Below, piece by piece: positions 45,624-55,104 of a stretch of DNA of 64,000 nt (the stretch's first letter is position 1; each line of letters starts with the position of its first letter). The stretch comes from Synechocystis sp. PCC 6714 (lineage in GTDB: Bacteria > Cyanobacteriota > Cyanobacteriia > Cyanobacteriales > Microcystaceae). The stretch lies in assembly GCF_000478825.2 (NCBI RefSeq), contig NZ_CP007542.1:2604001-2668000 (forward strand), given 5' to 3'. A program made the position numbers and the translations under genes. The notes beneath the pieces are model-generated. The model searched no databases and was not told where the DNA came from. It was given only the letters and a program-made list of their open reading frames with translations.

Positions 45624-47867
45624 CTAAATGACTTGATACATAATGGGCAAGCTCAACCAGTCGGTGGTGGATAGCAATGCCATGTCTTCGGGGACTGGGG
45701 CTACGGTTACGCTGTGGGAGGCCAAGTCCTGCACTAGGGCTAGCACTACGGGGAGTATGTTTTTCAATACCAGCACTCGGGGGGGATAATTTTCTAGGCC
45801 GGGGGGATTGGTGGAGTTATTGCCGGTAATTTGTTGTCCCAGAGCCATAGCCGTGCTGGGCAACGGAAAACGGGAAAGGATCAAAAACCAATGGGCGATC
45901 GCCTTATCTCCTCCAATCATCCATAGGGGATCTTCAGGGCCGGGCCAGGTTAGTTGTTCTTTACTCTGTAATAGCTTGAGATCTGGACGGAGAATGCCGG
46001 CTACATTTAGCCCCCGGTTATTGGCCCCGATTAAAAAACCGTAGAGGGGTTCGTTGCCAAAGTTTTCCAATTGACATTGCAATGCTTGGTTGGTGGCCAC
46101 GGTGGGAAGGAAGGTGGGGGGAGCATTGGGAATGCCATTGCCTCCATTGCCGGAACTATGGTCCTGGGGAGAGTGGGGAAAACGGGTCGATCGCCATTGA
46201 TAGACCAAACGAGGTAGGGGATTATCGCCGCTGGTTTGTTGGGTCAATGTGAGGGCTACTCCTAGCTGGGTAGTGTCTCCGTTGGCCAGCAAAGTCAGCC
46301 ATTTAAGCGCCAGCAAACGATTTAGACAAGCATCGAGGGCACTGACTACGGTTTTTACTGCTCCGCTAGACTCCGATTTGGTCAGGGGTTGTAGGGGGTT
46401 GCCCCCTTCGGTAAAGAGGCTGTAACGATGGGTTTCCAGTTTGCCAAACACACAGTCCGCACTGCCTTCCCCTGCATTAATTACTGCTTCCACTGTGGCG
46501 ATCGCCCCGAAGGCGCTGGTGGCATCCACCCGCTCAATGCGTTCTAGGTCATGGGCCAAAGCCACCGTTAAGGCAAGGTTTTTGGGAATAGCCCGGTACA
46601 TTTCCCGTAGGGTACTCCCCAGTAGAGTTTGACTGTCCACTTTGGCCAAGACTTCCGGTGTAACTGCTTTTCCTGATTGATCTATGCCGGATTTTGCCGT
46701 TAGGGCTCCGGCGATCGCCGTTAGGGTAACCGTTTCTCCTTTAATGTTTTGTACCTGCCAGAGGGAGTTGCTAGGGCGGTCAAGATTATCCCCTGTAATG
46801 ATGCTATCCCCTTGTTCAATGCCCGGCATGGCCCAATAGCAAGAGTGGAGCAGAGCACGTTTTTGCACCAGGGGAATGGGGGCGAAAATATGACCTTGTA
46901 AGGAATTGTTACCGACCAAAGTGGTTACTATGCCTTCCCCTGCCATCCCTGGGGCTGTGGGGGAGAAAAAGTCGGAGGAATTATTCGGCGATCGCCATTG
47001 GGGAATTTGCTCTGTACCTAAACGGGGCACTAACAAATTGCGACTATGGTCCCACAGACTTGGCATCACATTGGCCGAACCATTTTCCCACAGACTCTGG
47101 GTCAGAGCTAGGGTGAATAGTCCCGCTGACTGCTTGCCCAATTGAATTTCCACGGCCGTTTGTCCAGGGCTAGTGGCGCTGATTAAGGTGACATTGCCTA
47201 AGTTAGTTTTGGGGAGAGGATTGCTGATGTTAGCCTCTGGGGGCAGTCGCCCTCCCCGACCAGCACTACGGGCTCGGAGATTGCCTCGAAAGTCTTCCAC
47301 CACAGTATTGAAGCCACAGTCTAAGAGCAAATAAACCTGTTTGGTTTTCAAGGACTGCAACCAACTGACCAAGGTCGTAAGGGGAAGAATTTGCTCCTCC
47401 TTTTCCCCTTCCCCGGTTAAACACAGTCCCAAATAGGAGAGAGCTTGCTCCCAGGTGGGATTAGTAGCTAAACTGGCAGGCGGATTATAGCTACCGTAAC
47501 CACTAAAAGCCACCACCACTGAGTCACCTTTTTGTACCTGTTGACGTAAATGGTTTTCAAACAGGGTTTCCAAGGCTGGCAAAGTAATTTCCTGGGGGTC
47601 TAACCCTGCCACATTTGCCGACTTAACTCCGTAATGTCCCTGGAGCACATCCTCTAGCAATTGTTTGTCCGTGGTGCACCCGGCCAATGCTTGGCGATCG
47701 CTGCTGATGCCCCCACCGCCCTGGCCTGCCGCCAACAGCAGAGCCCATTTTTGATTTGTAGTAGATGCTAGAGCATGGCCCATACTACGGCTAGACCTTC
47801 CCCAGGCCCAGCAACCAAGCCCTAGGGCCAAGCCACTACGTAAAAATGTCCGTCGGTCAAAGGTCAT
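45624..47867 (-). CDS. Tat-exported caspase-fold protein lacking the catalytic His-Cys dyad
   Basis: A 747-residue protein. Start at 47867 (MTFDRRTFLRSGLALG) gives a twin-arginine signal (DRRTFLRSG) with a hydrophobic core. The p20-like domain follows: WALLLAAGQ, GDSVVVAFSGYGSY and VYLLLDCGFN. Active orthocaspases have His in S-G-H-G and Cys in D-x-C; here the first is Tyr and the second position is Gly (the Cys is one place earlier). It is therefore probably a non-proteolytic pseudo-caspase. The C-terminal 500 residues contain a DUF4384-like segment near the end. Confidence 0.8.
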   Translation of the reverse strand: MTFDRRTFLRSGLALGLGCWAWGRSSRSMGHALASTTNQKWALLLAAGQGGGGISSDRQALAGCTTDKQLLEDVLQGHYGVKSANVAGLDPQEITLPALETLFENHLRQQVQKGDSVVVAFSGYGSYNPPASLATNPTWEQALSYLGLCLTGEGEKEEQILPLTTLVSWLQSLKTKQVYLLLDCGFNTVVEDFRGNLRARSAGRGGRLPPEANISNPLPKTNLGNVTLISATSPGQTAVEIQLGKQSAGLFTLALTQSLWENGSANVMPSLWDHSRNLLVPRLGTEQIPQWRSPNNSSDFFSPTAPGMAGEGIVTTLVGNNSLQGHIFAPIPLVQKRALLHSCYWAMPGIEQGDSIITGDNLDRPSNSLWQVQNIKGETVTLTAIAGALTAKSGIDQSGKAVTPEVLAKVDSQTLLGSTLREMYRAIPKNLALTVALAHDLERIERVDATSAFGAIATVEAVINAGEGSADCVFGKLETHRYSLFTEGGNPLQPLTKSESSGAVKTVVSALDACLNRLLALKWLTLLANGDTTQLGVALTLTQQTSGDNPLPRLVYQWRSTRFPHSPQDHSSGNGGNGIPNAPPTFLPTVATNQALQCQLENFGNEPLYGFLIGANNRGLNVAGILRPDLKLLQSKEQLTWPGPEDPLWMIGGDKAIAHWFLILSRFPLPSTAMALGQQITGNNSTNPPGLENYPPRVLVLKNILPVVLALVQDLASHSVTVAPVPEDMALLSTTDWLSLPIMYQVI

Positions 47868-48018
47868 TGTCAATTCAACTCTCTAAGGCGATCGCCATGG
47901 GCCTAGCTTAGCGTTTCGAGAACTTTGGTGCTGGATACATTCCCATAATCAGATTAACAGCAATGCCTACATTGATGGGTGAGGTAAAGCAAACTTTTTT
48001 CCTTAATGCTGAACTAAT

Positions 48019-50025
48019 TTATTTAGCTTGTTGAGCTAATTTAGGTTGAATTTGGTAACCAAAACATAGCAGAGAAAACCACAGTTTTGGGGAAAGACTT
48101 TCCAGCCAACTGCGGGAGTTGAGCAACCATTGGGGATACCAGAAGCGGAAGATGGCGTTGAGGAAAGATTGACGGGAAAAATCAAAATAAACTAACAACC
48201 ATTTCACTAAATCAGCGGTACCGGCCATTTGCCAAATCCAAAACAATAATTGAGGATTTTTGCTGGCAGCCTTGAGAGCTAAACGGGAAAAGAGCAACCA
48301 AGTGGTACGGTCTTTGATAAAAGTTTCCGCCACCGTCGGAGGAGAGTCCGCCAATAAACCAAAGAAAGTGTTGAGCATGGCATTAACCTGTTGCGGAGGT
48401 AATTGTTTCCCCGTTGGCACCATCATCCCTTTGGAAAACATCCAAGTCACAGCAATATTACTTTGGTAGGCTCGAATTTGATTTAATTCCTTAGCTTGGA
48501 GCAGATCATATTGCAAAGCTGTGTGGAGTAAATCGGTCAACTTGGCCAAGTTGCGTACTAGAGAGCCAAAACCAGTGAACACCAAGGGAGATTGCAAAGA
48601 GGCTGCATCCCCGATCGCCAACAATCGATCCAAAGCAATGGTGCGGTCTTGGGCACTGGTGCTGAAGTGGCCGGGAATGTAACCAAAGGTGGCTTTTTTC
48701 CAAGTTAATTTTTCCAGATTACAACGGCGATACTCCGGTAAAATGCTGAAAAAGTCTTCATACATTTCCAACAAAGAACCGGGATTTTTTCGATTAACTT
48801 GATGGTAATGGAAGAGATAAATAGTCATTTCATCCCCTGCACCAGGAAACAATTCCCAAATTAATTGGCGGCCCCGGGAAATATCCCCATGGGAATTGAG
48901 CACGTCGCCATAATTTTTATCCCAAACCATCGGATCTAGTCCTTCCACCACCGCCCCTACGGTGGGACAAACACTGTTAAATGTTTTGCCGCCATTCAAC
49001 TGCCAAGCAATGGGAGAAGCGGTGCCCATGGCATCTACTAATAATCTTCCTTGGGCTGTTTTTGTCTGATTATTTTCTAAATTGAGACAGCTAACCACTA
49101 CTTTTTGAGGGTCAATGGTGGCATTGATAAATTCAGTTTGATCCCAAACAATGCCCCCTGCTTCTCGAAATTTTTCACCACAGATGGCCAAAAATTTATT
49201 AGAGTCAAGGGCGACGTTTAATACTGTGGGAGTATGGAGCACATTAGCTTTGAGATGGGGGGGATTATAGGCATCAAAAAATTTATTGAACCCATCTCGA
49301 TACTCCCGGGCAATCACGCTTTCAAATTCTTCGGTAGTAAATAAATTCAAATCAATTAATCGCTGAAATTCATCCCGGGAAATATTCCATTCCCGATTCA
49401 TTCGCCCAAACGGTAGGCGTTCAATTAGGAGCACCCGATAACCCAACCGAGCCATCACCGCCGCATGGATTGACCCCAAGGCCCCACCGAGATAAATCAG
49501 GTCAAACTCAGGGGTTTCTGGAGCCACCGCCACCGGGCTAGACGTTTGGCTAACTACCTGGGGGGGAGTTTGGGGATTGGCCACATTTTCTCGCCAGCGC
49601 TGTTCCCACCAGTACGCCCGTTTGAGGTCATATTCCCCCTGGGGAAATTTTTGGAAAAAGTTGACTGTTTCAGGATATCGATCCTGCAATGCTTGGAAAA
49701 TATTCTCCCTAGTCAAATCGATCGCCGGTGGGGCCGGATAGATAGGTGAAAACTTTTGTTCTAATGCCCGGCGTAATTGTTTGGCGATCGCCTTTTCCTG
49801 GGGAAAGCTGGTGTTACCCCAACGGACACATTTAAGATAAGTAGTCCTCTGTAAAGACCAAACAAAAATTGATAACTCGCTGCTTTGACCGGAGGAGCCT
49901 TTTAACCGCAAACCCTGGTGGGTAGGGAATTTTTGACCCACTAAGGGAGACCATGGCCCCTGTAGCCAAGCAATAACCTCAGCAGTGGCCGGGGTGGGGA
50001 CTTCACAGTAAAGCAGTTCACGCAT
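48019..50025 (-). CDS. cruP: CruP-like FAD-dependent lycopene cyclase-family protein
   Basis: A 668-residue flavoprotein of the CruA/CruP group. After a 165-residue N-terminal region comes the dinucleotide fold LIYLGGALGSIHAAVMARLG and ERLPFGRMNREWNIS, the typical FxxMNxEWN motif of the family, then LLVDAMGTASP and LAIGDAASLQSPLVFTGFGS. CruA is a lycopene cyclase; CruP does not cyclise lycopene and has been linked to limiting epoxycarotenoids under oxygen stress. The N-terminal domain and size favour CruP over CruA. Confidence 0.78.
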   Translation of the reverse strand: MRELLYCEVPTPATAEVIAWLQGPWSPLVGQKFPTHQGLRLKGSSGQSSELSIFVWSLQRTTYLKCVRWGNTSFPQEKAIAKQLRRALEQKFSPIYPAPPAIDLTRENIFQALQDRYPETVNFFQKFPQGEYDLKRAYWWEQRWRENVANPQTPPQVVSQTSSPVAVAPETPEFDLIYLGGALGSIHAAVMARLGYRVLLIERLPFGRMNREWNISRDEFQRLIDLNLFTTEEFESVIAREYRDGFNKFFDAYNPPHLKANVLHTPTVLNVALDSNKFLAICGEKFREAGGIVWDQTEFINATIDPQKVVVSCLNLENNQTKTAQGRLLVDAMGTASPIAWQLNGGKTFNSVCPTVGAVVEGLDPMVWDKNYGDVLNSHGDISRGRQLIWELFPGAGDEMTIYLFHYHQVNRKNPGSLLEMYEDFFSILPEYRRCNLEKLTWKKATFGYIPGHFSTSAQDRTIALDRLLAIGDAASLQSPLVFTGFGSLVRNLAKLTDLLHTALQYDLLQAKELNQIRAYQSNIAVTWMFSKGMMVPTGKQLPPQQVNAMLNTFFGLLADSPPTVAETFIKDRTTWLLFSRLALKAASKNPQLLFWIWQMAGTADLVKWLLVYFDFSRQSFLNAIFRFWYPQWLLNSRSWLESLSPKLWFSLLCFGYQIQPKLAQQAK

Positions 50026-50476
50026 GGGTTTGGGACGATCTTAAAATCTTTAGCTAGTAGGTTGCCAATGGTCAAAGGAGATATATTTAAAAAGCCAAAT
50101 TATGCGACTTTTCCTTATGGTATCAATCAAGGGGCAACCAAATGACAACTCTCTGATGGGATAGGAAAAAGTCCCCCCTAACGTAGGCAGAAGATTGACT
50201 AAAAACTTCTAGAAGTTCAGCAAAATTTTCCATGGGCTTATTCGATTAATCAAGAAAAAAGCTTCTCTGATTTTCCCAATCATCAAGTCAATGAAAAGAG
50301 TTTAATTTACTTACAGTTATTTATTGGGCAAAGTTTTTTAAGCACAACGTAAAAAGTAAAAAATAAATTTATAGTTGATTTAATTGAGAGTAAAACAATG
50401 ACCAGAACTAAAAGCGTCTTTGGTAAAGACCTTAGTCGTCCTAATCTTACTTTGATTGACTATAACTAAAGGTTTA
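50026..50476. other. 451-nt gap with MITE copy 3
   Basis: Between cruP (promoter side) and the 3' end of the ABC exporter gene. It contains the third full MITE-like copy. The rest is AT-rich, with no other recognised feature. Confidence 0.4.
50370..50464. mobile_element. 95-bp MITE-like element, copy 3
   Basis: Reads TATAGTTGATTTAATTGA to TTTGATTGACTATA. The right end, on the opposite strand, is TATAGTCAATCAAAGTAA, pairing imperfectly with the left end. The core motif GTCTTTGGTAAAGAC is a small inverted repeat. Very close to copies 1 and 2. Confidence 0.82.
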
Positions 50477-52219
50477 TCAGGTTAAGACCTTTTCCAGTTC
50501 ATGCTGTTGCCACAGGGATTGATACAACCCTGATTGTTGAAGCAATTCTTCATGGGTACCAGTTTGAACAATCCGTCCGTGATCCATGACAAAAATGCGG
50601 TCAGCCTGGGCGGCGGCGGAAAGTTGATGGGAAACAAAGATGACTGTGTTATTTCTGCGGGCCAGGTAATGCAGAATGCGGGTGGCGGTTTGGTTATCCA
50701 CGCTAGAAAGGGCATCGTCCAGCACCAGTAGAGGCGCATCGAGAATTAAAGCTCTGGCTAGGGCAGCTCTTTGCCTTTGACCACCGGACAGGGTGATGCC
50801 CCTTTCCCCCACTAGGGTTTGGTAATGTTGGGGAAAATTAGCAATTTCCTGGTCTAAATGGGCCTGTTGGGCCGCTTGCTCAATCGCCGTGTCGTTTTGA
50901 CTCGGATCACTATAGGCAATGTTTTCGGCAATGGTGGCACTGAACAAAAAACTATCCTGGGGCACAAAGGCGATCGCCGAACGCAAGTCGCTGAGGGCAA
51001 TTTGGGTAATGTCGTAATCGTCAATGAAAAGTTGGCCGGGGGCAATGTCCAGCAAACGGGGTAGAGCATTAACCAGGGTAGACTTACCGGAACCAATGGG
51101 CCCCACAATGGCCACCATTTCCCCAGGATAAACAGTGAAATCCACTTGCTCCAGCGCTGGCAGATCACTACCGGGATAGGAATAGCTTAGACCATGGGCC
51201 GTAATTTTTCCCGTGGCCCTATCAGGACTGAAAGGTAGGGGCTGGGGAATGGTCAAAATTTTCGGAGTAGTTTGAAAAATAGCTTCCACCCGCTGGATAC
51301 TCACTTCCCCCCGTTGATAGGCAGTGATAGTAAAACCCAGCAGAGCAGTGGGGAAAACTAACCGCTCCACCAAAATAATTAAGGCAATGAAATCGCCAAT
51401 GGTTATACTGCCGTCTTGAATTAAACCGGTACCAAAGGCCAGCAAAATGAGCAAACTTACGTAGGCTAAACCCTCAATTAAAGGAAAGAGAAAATTTCTA
51501 ATGCGGGCTAGTTTGAGGTTGGCCCGGAGTAATCCCTGGTTCCGGGCTTGGAAAGCTTCTCGTTCATTATCTTCCTGGGAATAAATTTTGATTAAACTGA
51601 TGCCGCTCATGTCCTCCTGCACCAGCTCGCTCAAAGCCGATAACTCTTCCTGCACCTCCAGTTGGTAATCCCGTAACTTGCCGCTGAACAAATTGACACT
51701 CATCAGCATCAACGGATAAACGGAAACCGCCAGTAGGGTAAGGGGAATATGGAGGGCAAACATGGCCGGGATGGTTAGAGCATAGGCAAAAATAGTGTTG
51801 ATCAAACTCAACACCGCAAAACCTACTAAACGGCGAATATTCTCCACATCACTGGTGGCCCGGTTGATCAAATCTCCAATGGTATTCTCGGTAAAGTAAA
51901 GAGGTTCTAGCTTGAGCAGATGGTCAAAAATTTTCTGTTTGAGCTCATATTCCACCTGGCGACCTACCCCAAAAATAAGAATGCGGGAGGCCATACGGAT
52001 AAACCACATTAGGGAGGCGAGAACAACAATCAGCACCACAATGCGGGCCACATCCGATGCTTGAAAGGGAGGCATCAAATCGTCAATGCTATCCCGCATC
52101 AAAATGGGAATATAAACCCCCAGGGCATTGGCCAAAAATAGAGCAAAAGTTCCAGCTCCGATCGCCCGCCAATGGGGACTCAAGTAACGAAGTAATTGTT
52201 TTACGCTGGGGGCGGCCAT
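50477..52219 (-). CDS. ABC exporter with fused membrane and ATPase domains
   Basis: A 580-residue type IV (MsbA/LmrA-like) ABC half-transporter. Six membrane helices in the first 310 residues (GTFALFLANALGVYIPILM and so on), then the ATPase with GPIGSGKST (Walker A), FVPQDSFLFSATIAENIAY (Q-loop), LSGGQRQRAALARAL (signature), LLVLDDALSSVD (Walker B with Asp at the usual Glu position) and VSHQ. The Asp-for-Glu change at the catalytic base suggests slowed hydrolysis and perhaps a heterodimeric role. Substrate unknown. Confidence 0.88.
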   Translation of the reverse strand: MAAPSVKQLLRYLSPHWRAIGAGTFALFLANALGVYIPILMRDSIDDLMPPFQASDVARIVVLIVVLASLMWFIRMASRILIFGVGRQVEYELKQKIFDHLLKLEPLYFTENTIGDLINRATSDVENIRRLVGFAVLSLINTIFAYALTIPAMFALHIPLTLLAVSVYPLMLMSVNLFSGKLRDYQLEVQEELSALSELVQEDMSGISLIKIYSQEDNEREAFQARNQGLLRANLKLARIRNFLFPLIEGLAYVSLLILLAFGTGLIQDGSITIGDFIALIILVERLVFPTALLGFTITAYQRGEVSIQRVEAIFQTTPKILTIPQPLPFSPDRATGKITAHGLSYSYPGSDLPALEQVDFTVYPGEMVAIVGPIGSGKSTLVNALPRLLDIAPGQLFIDDYDITQIALSDLRSAIAFVPQDSFLFSATIAENIAYSDPSQNDTAIEQAAQQAHLDQEIANFPQHYQTLVGERGITLSGGQRQRAALARALILDAPLLVLDDALSSVDNQTATRILHYLARRNNTVIFVSHQLSAAAQADRIFVMDHGRIVQTGTHEELLQQSGLYQSLWQQHELEKVLT

Positions 52220-52782
52220 GGGGGAAATTTAAAGGGAAAACAGCTTAGATCCTAACCCATTTATTCCTTCACTTGTTTGGTTCACAGAGCCTAGGTCAAT
52301 TGACACACTCCCCGCCCTGAAGGGCTAGGATTCCCCACCACGCCTCAATCTAACAATAAAAATTGGTCACTGAATGGGGTTGACGCTTCTTTGGGTCGTA
52401 CCCCCTAGGTGGTCTTACCATCCCTCCACAGCCGTTTAAACTCTCCGAATGTCCTCCGGCGACTAACCAAACATAAGCTATTGAATTTTGCTGTTTGCCT
52501 TCAAGGTTGGACTTTAGACCATTGCCTCTCTAGGGTTCTCTGCGCCTGCTCACACCGTAGCCGTTTCAACGTCCCTTGAGTCCAGAGGGGGAAGAGTTAA
52601 TAGCTCGAAGTTGTCTTAACAAAAGTCCCCCTAAAGGGCCAGGCTTGTATCCTATTTTTTTTGTCATCTTTGAGGCTGTTCAGGAACTGGCTATCTCCCC
52701 ATTGTTCCAGAGTTGTTTGAAATAGGCCGAATCGGTGGCGTACACTGCTAGAAGGCTTTGTTTTATCCAGTTTTTGGGCGCT
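52220..52782 (+). promoter_or_regulatory. 563-nt intergenic region upstream of glk
   Basis: Shared upstream region of the ABC exporter (minus) and glk (plus), mostly occupied by the IS605-like relic. The remaining 200 nt before glk should contain its promoter; no box is clear by eye. The open frames reported here in either direction show no conserved features. Confidence 0.4.
52290..52580 (-). mobile_element. Relic of an IS200/IS605-type TnpB right end (omega-RNA-like)
   Basis: On the minus strand the segment ends in GGAATCCTAGCCCTTCAGGG followed by CGGGGAGTG, matching the imperfect hairpin and GAATCC...GGGGAG pattern of IS605-type right ends and TnpB guide RNAs in cyanobacteria (stem arms 52310-52317 and 52322-52329). 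About 250 nt upstream of this on the same strand a frame ends DVETATV then TGA, like a TnpB C-terminal tail, followed in the same frame by AGAENPREAMV. No TnpB body or TnpA is present. Family placement is by pattern, not by search. Confidence 0.55.
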
Positions 52783-53850
52783 ATGGCTATGGGTGTAAAT
52801 GTGTTGACGGGGGATATTGGCGGCACCAAAACTATTTTGGCCCTGGTGAGGGTGGAAGATCACAGTGCTGGAGCTTGTAAACCGGTAACTCTGTTTGAGC
52901 AGACTTACAGTAGTCAGGCCTTTGCTGATCTGGTGCCCATGGTTCAGCAGTTCCGCCAAGAAGCAGCCCTTGTGCTGGGCAATCCCATCTCCGTTACCAA
53001 AGCCTGTTTTGCCATTGCTGGTCCCGTGCTCAACAATGTCTGTCGTCTCACAAATTTAGACTGGCATCTCTCCGGCGATCGCCTGGCCCAGGAATTAGCC
53101 ATTGCCCAGGTTAGCCTAATTAACGATTTCGCCGCCGTGGGTTACGGTATTTTGGGGCTCGGACCAGAAGATTTGCTCAGCCTCCAATCTGCCCCAATGG
53201 ATCCAACAGGGGCGATCGCCATTTTAGGGGCCGGTACTGGATTGGGACAATGCTACGTAATTCCCCAGGGCCAGGGAAGATACCAGGTTTTTGCCTCCGA
53301 AGGTGCCCACGCAGACTTTCCCCCCAGATCGCCGTTGGAATGGCAGTTATTGCAATACCTAAAAGATCGTTACGGTTTTAGCAGAGTTTCCATCGAACGG
53401 GTGGTATCCGGCATGGGTATCGCCATGATTTACGAATTTTTACGACATCATTACCCAGAGCGGGAATCAGCCAAATTTGCTCAACTCTACCAAACCTGGC
53501 ATCGGGAAAAAGACCAAGGGGAAAAAACAGTTGACTTAGCGGCGGTGGTGTCCCAGGCAGCTTTGGAAGGTACGGACAATTTAGCCACTCAAGCCATGGA
53601 AATGTTTCTGGGGGCCTACGGAGCGGAGGCGGGCAACTTAGCCCTGAAATTACTTCCTCGGGGTGGTCTATATGTGGCTGGTGGCATTGCCCCAAAAATT
53701 GTGCCCCTACTGGAAAAGGGGAGTTTTATGCAGGGCTTCAGCGATAAAGGCAGAATGCAAACACTAATGGGCACTATTCCCGTGCAAGTGGTGTTGAATG
53801 CAAAAGTTGGCCTCATTGGCGCGGCGGTTTGTGGTGCCCAGTCCCATTGA
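52783..53850 (+). CDS. glk: Glucokinase
   Basis: Glk phosphorylates glucose with ATP, allowing growth on glucose. 355 residues from ATG 52783 (MAMGVNVLTGDIGGTKT), ROK-unrelated hexokinase-type glucokinase with GDIGGTKT (phosphate loop), INDFAAVGYG (catalytic Asp), LGAGTGLGQCYV (adenosine-side loop) and SEGAHADFPPRS. Complete. The upstream GTG frame extension to 52735 is not conserved. Confidence 0.94.
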   Translation: MAMGVNVLTGDIGGTKTILALVRVEDHSAGACKPVTLFEQTYSSQAFADLVPMVQQFRQEAALVLGNPISVTKACFAIAGPVLNNVCRLTNLDWHLSGDRLAQELAIAQVSLINDFAAVGYGILGLGPEDLLSLQSAPMDPTGAIAILGAGTGLGQCYVIPQGQGRYQVFASEGAHADFPPRSPLEWQLLQYLKDRYGFSRVSIERVVSGMGIAMIYEFLRHHYPERESAKFAQLYQTWHREKDQGEKTVDLAAVVSQAALEGTDNLATQAMEMFLGAYGAEAGNLALKLLPRGGLYVAGGIAPKIVPLLEKGSFMQGFSDKGRMQTLMGTIPVQVVLNAKVGLIGAAVCGAQSH

Positions 53851-53878
53851 TGGTGAGTGATACTGGCAAAAAACCATG

Positions 53879-55081
53879 TCATCGGCCCAAACGGTTTTCA
53901 ATGCCTTCACAGCCCCCAGGGATAGTTTTCCTGGTTAGCGTTCCCCCCCAGCTACAGCAATAGCATCTCTGCTCTTCACTCATATTTTTAACGTTGTTAA
54001 AGTTGGCATTTTCCACCACTGCACCGGTATATTCACCGGTTTCATAGTTGGGAATATGGTTTCGACTGCGGGGACTAGCCTTATCCCCGGTGCCATAAAA
54101 CAGGCGGGTTCCTTTGAGGTCAGCCCCATCTAGGTTGGCTTCGTACAAGACGGTTCTGGATAAATTGGCTTTGACCAAATCCACCTGACTAAGATTGGCT
54201 CGGATTAAATAAATTTCACTTAGATCCACCCAACGCAAATCCTGCCCCACTAAATCCGCCGCCACTAGCATTACTCCTAAGTTAATAACCCTTAGGCCAT
54301 GGATGCGGTCTTCTTGGTAGCCCCCCATACCATCAAAAATGGGGCGACCAAGGTAATAGTCCCGTTTTAGGGGGGTAAGCAGTCGGGATTGGGAAAGAAA
54401 TCGCAAAATTTTGGCTTTCCCACCGGAATCCACACTGGCCAGGATGGCCGCCGTTCTGCCTTCGGCAAAGGCCCTTTCTTGGGGCCAATCTTCCAACATG
54501 CCTTGATCACTTAAAGCTAGTTCCGATATACCTTGAAAGTAGGCATCAATGGTTTGTTGTTGGGTGATGCGATTTTGTTGAATAGTTAAGTCTTTAGAAA
54601 TGACGTATTGTTGCCAGGCAACATACACCGCTAGCACGGCGATCATAATTTGTCCCAGGGCCCCTACCCATTCTGCCCAGGAACCAAATTCATCGTATTT
54701 AAATTGGTTGAGCCAATATTTGGCGGAACGATAAATACCTAAATAGTGGGCCAAAGCGGCGATCGCCAGGACAAAACCGAGACCCCCCAAGAGAGAACGC
54801 CGTTCTTGGACAGTGAGATAGTGCTGTACCCAGGATCTGATGGTGGGCAGGATAACCTGGAGGGAAAACATCAGCGCCAATATTGCCGAAGTAAATCCCA
54901 ACCAAAGCCAGTGGAAAATTAATCCCAGTCCCATAGCTCCCACCGTTACGAGTAGCAGCCAGGGCATAGCCGGATCGATGGATTCTTGAAACACCCATTG
55001 GGGTAAAGAGCGGCGCGGCGGACTACTTTCCCCTGGTCCTAGGGCTGGAGGCAAATCGGGAAACTCGTTGGGCATAGCCAA
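53879..55081 (-). CDS. Membrane protein with pentapeptide repeats
   Basis: A 400-residue protein: three or four membrane helices in the first 160 residues (ITLLVTVGAMGLGLIFHWLWLG region, LGGLGFVLAIAALAHYLG, IMIAVLAVYVAW), a middle soluble part, then a run of pentapeptide repeats (IRANLSQVDLVKANLSRTVL, YEANLDGADLKGTRL). The end is cysteine-rich (EEQRCYCCSWGG). Pentapeptide repeats form a right-handed beta helix; the target is unknown. Convergent with glk. Confidence 0.82.
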   Translation of the reverse strand: MAMPNEFPDLPPALGPGESSPPRRSLPQWVFQESIDPAMPWLLLVTVGAMGLGLIFHWLWLGFTSAILALMFSLQVILPTIRSWVQHYLTVQERRSLLGGLGFVLAIAALAHYLGIYRSAKYWLNQFKYDEFGSWAEWVGALGQIMIAVLAVYVAWQQYVISKDLTIQQNRITQQQTIDAYFQGISELALSDQGMLEDWPQERAFAEGRTAAILASVDSGGKAKILRFLSQSRLLTPLKRDYYLGRPIFDGMGGYQEDRIHGLRVINLGVMLVAADLVGQDLRWVDLSEIYLIRANLSQVDLVKANLSRTVLYEANLDGADLKGTRLFYGTGDKASPRSRNHIPNYETGEYTGAVVENANFNNVKNMSEEQRCYCCSWGGTLTRKTIPGGCEGIENRLGR

Positions 55082-55104
55082 AACATTGAGGACAAGGGCA
55101 ATTG

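Noticed and set aside
52597-52959. 120-codon minus-strand frame over the start of glk
   Set aside because: Mostly antisense to glk, with no conserved features.
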